NCBI GenBank assembly: GCA_002421685.1
Contig: DISB01000021.1
Coordinates: 186,001 to 250,000 of the forward strand
Reading direction: 5' to 3'
DNA length: 64,000 nucleotides
Source: Bacteroidetes bacterium UBA6221
GTDB lineage: Bacteria; Bacteroidota; Bacteroidia; Chitinophagales; Chitinophagaceae
Of the stretch, positions 60,124 through 64,000 are shown in pieces. The translations under genes were made by a program, and so were the position numbers. The notes below the pieces were generated by a model. That model ran no database searches. It was not told the origin of the DNA and saw only the letters and a program-made list of their open reading frames with translations. How positions within the stretch are numbered: the first letter of the stretch is position 1; every line of letters starts with the position of its first letter.

Positions 60124-61341
60124 ATGTGGCTGATTAAAATGGCATGGAAAAATATATGGCGGAACCGGAACAGGACGGTTATCACCATGTCCTCCATTTT
60201 TTTCGCAGTGATCTTGTCTGTGCTAACCATGAGCCTGCAGTGGGGAGCCTTTGACAACCTGGTGAAGAATGTTGTCAGCTTTTATACAGGTTATATACAA
60301 GTGCATAAAGCCGGCTATTGGGACGAACAAATACTTGACAACAGCTTTGAAGCTGAGGATACGCTGGGAAAGAGGATACTGGCAAATGAAAACATCAGCG
60401 GTATTTCCCCCCGCCTGGAATCATTTGCGCTTGTGTCTGCGGGAGATATAACCAAAGGCTGTTTGATAATGGGTGTGGACCCGGAAAGAGAGGATAAAGT
60501 GACACGACTGAAGGAAAAGTTGACCCGGGGCGACTACCTGGAAGCTGATGACAACGCCGTATTAGTGGCCGAAGGGCTGGCACAAAAGCTAAAGCTGGGT
60601 GTGTCTGATACAATAGTACTGATAAGCCAGGGATATCATGGCGCAACGGCTGCGGGAAAATATGGTATCAAAGGCATTGCCAGGTTTGGCTCGCCCGACC
60701 TGAATGAACGAATGCTGGTGATGCCATTGGGCCTGGCGCAGGACATGTTCAGCGCATACGGCATGGCAACCACCTATGTACTATCAATTGATGACCCCAA
60801 AGAATTGCAAAGCACTGTTGCCAGAATTCGATCAGTTTTGGGGAATAATTACGAAGTGATGAGTTGGGAAGATATAATGCCTGACATCAAACAACATATT
60901 AAGAGGGATACCAATAACATGAAATACATATCGGGCATTTTGTATATGCTCATTTGTTTTGGCATATTCGGTACGTTGCTTATGATGATGGTTGAAAGAA
61001 AATTTGAGATGGGTATGCTGGTGGCAATAGGTATGAAAAAAAGTAAACTGATATTCCTGTCACTGCTGGAATCTGTATTTACGGTCGTCATAGGTTGTAC
61101 CCTGGGTATTGCCGCCAGTATTCCTATAGTATATTACTTCAGTAAGCGGCCCATAAGATTTGGCGGAAGTACTGCTGAGGCCTTCTCCCGTTTCGGCTTC
61201 GAACCCATTTTTCCCACCTCTACCGATGCGTTTATCTTCATTAACCAGGGGATAATTGTGTTTGTGATAGGGCTGGTATTATCGCTCTACCCTACTTATG
61301 TCATTATTAGGCTTAACCCAATTGCGGCTATGAAACGTTAA
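60124..61341 (+). CDS. FtsX/LolE-type ABC permease 1
   Basis: 405 residues. An N-terminal helix (MAWKNIWRNRNRTVITMSSI) is followed by a periplasmic domain (about 50-270). Three C-terminal helices follow (about 285-307, 325-350 and 370-392), the usual FtsX/MacB permease plan. It begins 1 base after the LolA-like gene and is followed after 11 bases by a second permease. The conserved WxNIWRNxxR start occurs in both permeases. Confidence 0.88.
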   Translation: MWLIKMAWKNIWRNRNRTVITMSSIFFAVILSVLTMSLQWGAFDNLVKNVVSFYTGYIQVHKAGYWDEQILDNSFEAEDTLGKRILANENISGISPRLESFALVSAGDITKGCLIMGVDPEREDKVTRLKEKLTRGDYLEADDNAVLVAEGLAQKLKLGVSDTIVLISQGYHGATAAGKYGIKGIARFGSPDLNERMLVMPLGLAQDMFSAYGMATTYVLSIDDPKELQSTVARIRSVLGNNYEVMSWEDIMPDIKQHIKRDTNNMKYISGILYMLICFGIFGTLLMMMVERKFEMGMLVAIGMKKSKLIFLSLLESVFTVVIGCTLGIAASIPIVYYFSKRPIRFGGSTAEAFSRFGFEPIFPTSTDAFIFINQGIIVFVIGLVLSLYPTYVIIRLNPIAAMKR

Positions 61342-61352
61342 AAGAAAGGTAT

Positions 61353-62567
61353 ATGATAATACAAATGGCCTGGCGAAATATATGGCGCAATAAAGCGCGC
61401 AGCATCATTATCATGATTTCGATAGCCATCGGTTTGTTTGCAGGTGTAGCTGTACTTTCTTTATACAAAGGCATGATGAAAAGCCGGATAGCCACGGTGG
61501 TGAATGCCGAAATAGGACACCTGCAGATACATGACACTAATTTCAAAAAAGATTATGAGCCAGAGTTTTTTATCGCTGACAGCCAATATGTTCATGGTAT
61601 AATAAAAAAACTCCCCGAAGTAAAAGTTTCTGCTGTGAGAAGCATTGCCAACGGTATGCTTGCTACCCCTACAGGCAGTACAGGCGTAAAAATCAATGGT
61701 GTAGTTCCGGAGCAGGAATACCAGGTATCGCAACTAAAACAGAAGATAAAAGAAGGAAAAGAATTTGATCCGGGTAAAAAAAACGAAATACTGATAGGCA
61801 AAAAGCTTGCCGATAAAATGAAACTGAAGCTTGGCTCCAAACTGGTACTTACATTGACAGATACCGCCAGCGAAATAGTGTCGGGGGCTTTTAAGATAGC
61901 CGCCATTTATCAAAGTGACAATGCCCCCCTGGACGAGAGAAATGTTTACATAGAAATAGATGAATTGAATGACCTGCTCGGCACACCCCACCGGTTTCAT
62001 GAAATAGCCATAGTGCTGAAGCAGGACAAATACCTGGACGAGGTGAGAGGACATTTGCAAAAGCAGCTTCCCGAATACCAGGTGGAAACCTGGATAGACA
62101 TTTCCCCAGAAATGAACCTGATGGTGAAAACAACCGACCAGTACTCCTATATAATAATTATCATCATAATGATAGCGCTGGCATTCGGTATCATCAACAC
62201 TATGCTGATGGCAATATTGGAAAGAACCAGGGAGATAGGTATGATGGTGGCATTGGGCACCAGCAGGCTGAGGGTATTTGTCCTTATCTTATTCGAAACT
62301 TTTTTTCTGACCCTTGGAGGAGTTCCAGTGGGCATATTATCAGCATGGGGCGCCATACAATATTTCCAAAAAAATGGGCTTGACCTGTCGAGCGATAGCG
62401 AGGAAATGATGCGCAGCTTCGGTTTCAGCACAATGATCTATCCGGAATTTCCGGCAGAGCAACTGGCGGGGGTATTGTTTATTGTAGTAGGTACCGCCTT
62501 GGTCTCTTGCCTGTTCCCTGCCATTAAAGCCTTAAGATTAAAACCGGTTGAAGCATTACGAAGATAA
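61353..62567 (+). CDS. FtsX/LolC-type ABC permease 2
   Basis: 404 residues with the same plan as the preceding permease: WRNIWRNKARSIIIMISIAI at the N-terminus, periplasmic domain, then IIIIIMIALAFGIINTMLMA, FVLILFETFFLTLGGVPVG and a last helix near the C-terminus (VLFIVVGTALVSCLFPAIKA). The pair would form a heterodimer driven by the LolD-like ATPase encoded next. Distances of 11 and 15 bases support one operon. Confidence 0.88.
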   Translation: MIIQMAWRNIWRNKARSIIIMISIAIGLFAGVAVLSLYKGMMKSRIATVVNAEIGHLQIHDTNFKKDYEPEFFIADSQYVHGIIKKLPEVKVSAVRSIANGMLATPTGSTGVKINGVVPEQEYQVSQLKQKIKEGKEFDPGKKNEILIGKKLADKMKLKLGSKLVLTLTDTASEIVSGAFKIAAIYQSDNAPLDERNVYIEIDELNDLLGTPHRFHEIAIVLKQDKYLDEVRGHLQKQLPEYQVETWIDISPEMNLMVKTTDQYSYIIIIIIMIALAFGIINTMLMAILERTREIGMMVALGTSRLRVFVLILFETFFLTLGGVPVGILSAWGAIQYFQKNGLDLSSDSEEMMRSFGFSTMIYPEFPAEQLAGVLFIVVGTALVSCLFPAIKALRLKPVEALRR

Positions 62568-62582
62568 ATCATTGAACTATGT

Positions 62583-63305
62583 ATGGAAAAGAGTAAAGCA
62601 ATAATAGACGCCCACAACGTAAGTAAAATATATAACCCGGAAACAATACCAGTATATGCTGTGAACAATGTGCACCTGCATATTGATGAAGGTGAATTTA
62701 CAGCTTTGGTCGGTCCTTCAGGCTCAGGCAAAACGACCTTACTCAACCTGATTGGAGGACTGGATAAAACTGACTCCGGAAATATTTACATCAATGGTAT
62801 TGACATTACCAGGTTGTCTGCCGGGGAGCTCATCAATTTCAGGTTAATGAATATCGGTTTTGTTTTTCAGTCGTTCAACCTGATACCGGTGCTTACCGCC
62901 CGCGAAAATGTTGAATTTATCATGCTCTTGCAGGGAACCGACAAAAAAGCGCGCCAGCAACGGGTACAGCAACTGTTTCGCGAAATAGGGCTTGAAGACA
63001 AAATAGACAGCCGTCCGGCACAGCTATCAGGCGGACAACAACAGCGAGTAGCCGTAGCCAGGGCACTTGCCAGTAAACCAAGATTTGTTCTGGCCGATGA
63101 ACCGACTGCAAACCTGGACTCCAAATCTGCCGCAAACTTGCTGGACGTTATGGAGCTGCTGAATAGAGAAGAAAAAATGACATTCCTCTTTTCGACACAC
63201 GACCAGCGGGTAATAGAGAGAGCCCGGAGAGTGATAACTTTGGTAGACGGAGCCATCGCAAGCGATGTATCGGCTACACCGGTCCTGCAAACAACAGAAA
63301 GGTGA
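62583..63305 (+). CDS. LolD-like ABC transporter ATPase
   Basis: 240 residues. Walker A LVGPSGSGKTTLLNLIGG at about 43-60, Q-loop NIGFVFQSFNLIPVL, signature AQLSGGQQQRVAVARALA, Walker B FVLADEPTANLDSKSA, H-loop LFSTHDQRV. This is the MacB/LolD type of ATPase that works with FtsX-like permeases, here the two genes directly upstream. The stop overlaps the next gene's GTG start by 4 bases (GTGA). Confidence 0.93.
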   Translation: MEKSKAIIDAHNVSKIYNPETIPVYAVNNVHLHIDEGEFTALVGPSGSGKTTLLNLIGGLDKTDSGNIYINGIDITRLSAGELINFRLMNIGFVFQSFNLIPVLTARENVEFIMLLQGTDKKARQQRVQQLFREIGLEDKIDSRPAQLSGGQQQRVAVARALASKPRFVLADEPTANLDSKSAANLLDVMELLNREEKMTFLFSTHDQRVIERARRVITLVDGAIASDVSATPVLQTTER

Positions 63306-64000
63306 GAACGATAATATTAACATATCTCACCTGTTTTGTAAGTTTTACGCTAACTGCGCAGGATAGCATATCATTTCCCGGCAAACTGTCAGTAAATGGG
63401 TATATCAAAGACATGCAAACACTTAGCTTTAATAAAGACTTTGGTAAACTGATCTCTTCCAACCTGCTTCACAACCGCATAAATATTAAATGGAAACCAA
63501 TTGCCAATTTCACATTGGCCACCGAACTGCGAAACAGGATGTTTTGGGGCGAAGAGGTAAAACTGACACCGGGGTTTGCTTCCCGGTTGCGTAATGCCAA
63601 CGATAAACTGGATATGCAAAAGATATGGATAGAAGACAGTTCACTTGTGGTGCATACTAATGTAGAGCGGCTGTATGCTGACTACGGCATTGGTAAGGTA
63701 AATATCCGGATAGGCAGGCAACGCATTAACTGGGGCATGACGACTACCTGGAATCCCAATGATATTTTCAATACCTATAATTTTTTAGACTTTGACTACG
63801 AAGAGCGGCCGGGTTCAGACGCTGGGAAAATCCAGTACAGGATAAACGATATGATGAACATTGAGGCAGCGTACGCAGTTACAGGAATAAAAAACGAAAG
63901 TATTGCAGCAGCAAAGCTGTTGTTATACAAATGGGGTTATGATCTACAGCTCATTAGCGGAGTTTATAAGAATCATATAACTATAGGTGGCGGGTGGGCG
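63302..64000 (+). CDS. Outer-membrane beta-barrel protein of the Lol-like module, 5' part
   Basis: Starts with GTG 63302, overlapping the ATPase stop (GTGA), and remains open to the window end, so only the first 233 residues are seen. Signal peptide (RTIILTYLTCFVSFTLTAQ), then alternating strands typical of a porin or DUF1302-like barrel: FPGKLSVNGYIKDMQTLSFN, NFTLATELRNRMFWGEEV, KVNIRIGRQRINWGMTTTWN. With the LolA-like protein and ABC genes it forms a transport or lipid-export set in which this is the outer-membrane partner. Confidence 0.75.
   Translation, partial: MRTIILTYLTCFVSFTLTAQDSISFPGKLSVNGYIKDMQTLSFNKDFGKLISSNLLHNRINIKWKPIANFTLATELRNRMFWGEEVKLTPGFASRLRNANDKLDMQKIWIEDSSLVVHTNVERLYADYGIGKVNIRIGRQRINWGMTTTWNPNDIFNTYNFLDFDYEERPGSDAGKIQYRINDMMNIEAAYAVTGIKNESIAAAKLLLYKWGYDLQLISGVYKNHITIGGGWA

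Overview
The window looks like chromosomal DNA of a Bacteroidota bacterium, most likely Chitinophagaceae. The basis is: promoters of the TTTG-N19-TAnnTTTG type (perfect copy before a tRNA-Leu), weak Shine-Dalgarno signals, two large secreted proteins with a type IX secretion (T9SS) C-terminal sorting domain, several SpII lipoproteins, a DUF3810 metalloprotease-like protein, LytTR two-component regulation, and Bacteroidota-style mobilisation genes. It divides into a mobile element (1 to about 24 kb) and a core-like chromosome (about 24 to 64 kb). Region 1 (1-5.6 kb): tail of a DUF932 gene, two small conserved element genes, then the PRTRC cassette (E, C, F, B, ThiF). PRTRC is itself a ubiquitin-like set: C is a small beta-grasp-like protein ending in glycine, B is E2-like, ThiF is E1-like. 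The start of F appears to be split by a one-base frameshift. Region 2 (5.7-10.5 kb): a primase/TOPRIM-like protein, an intergenic block with strong inverted repeats that is a good oriT candidate, a MobC-like protein, a MobA/VirD2-type relaxase and a TraG/VirD4 coupling protein. The element is therefore at least mobilisable. Region 3 (10.6-23.8 kb) is an anti-phage cargo island: a 1224-aa type IIG-like restriction-methyltransferase fusion, an AAA ATPase, a three-gene block (ComEC-type metallo-beta-lactamase protein, E2-E1-JAB triple fusion, four-helix membrane protein) and a SIR2-APAZ plus short Argonaute pair (SPARSA type). The most interesting part is the three-gene block. The metallo-beta-lactamase protein overlaps the fusion gene, has a long flexible tail and ends in glycine. 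It could itself be the substrate conjugated by the fusion enzyme, by analogy with the CD-NTase that Cap2 modifies in CBASS; no CD-NTase gene is present. Region 4 (24.3-33.9 kb): secreted and cell-envelope proteins, with two T9SS cargo paralogues plus a broken third copy, lipoproteins, and a cluster of a PapD-like chaperone with small subunit-like secreted proteins. Region 5 (33.9-51 kb): M16 peptidase; a DegT-family PLP enzyme with His in place of the catalytic Lys; a LytS/LytTR-type kinase-regulator pair with DUF4288 and LiaF-like genes; glycosyltransferase; second histidine kinase; tRNA-Leu(GAG) followed by a small AT-rich insert; orphan RND adaptor; DUF3810 protein; stand-alone methylmalonyl-CoA-mutase-type large subunit; terminase-small-subunit-like protein with repeat-invaded C-terminus. 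Region 6 (51-64 kb): small secreted proteins, alpha/beta hydrolase, a dispersed 95-115 bp repeat family (three copies), ABC-F protein, and a Lol-like module (LolA-like protein, two FtsX-type permeases, LolD-like ATPase, outer-membrane beta-barrel cut by the window end). No CRISPR array, rRNA, integrase or insertion sequence was recognised. All family assignments are from reading motifs, not from database searches.
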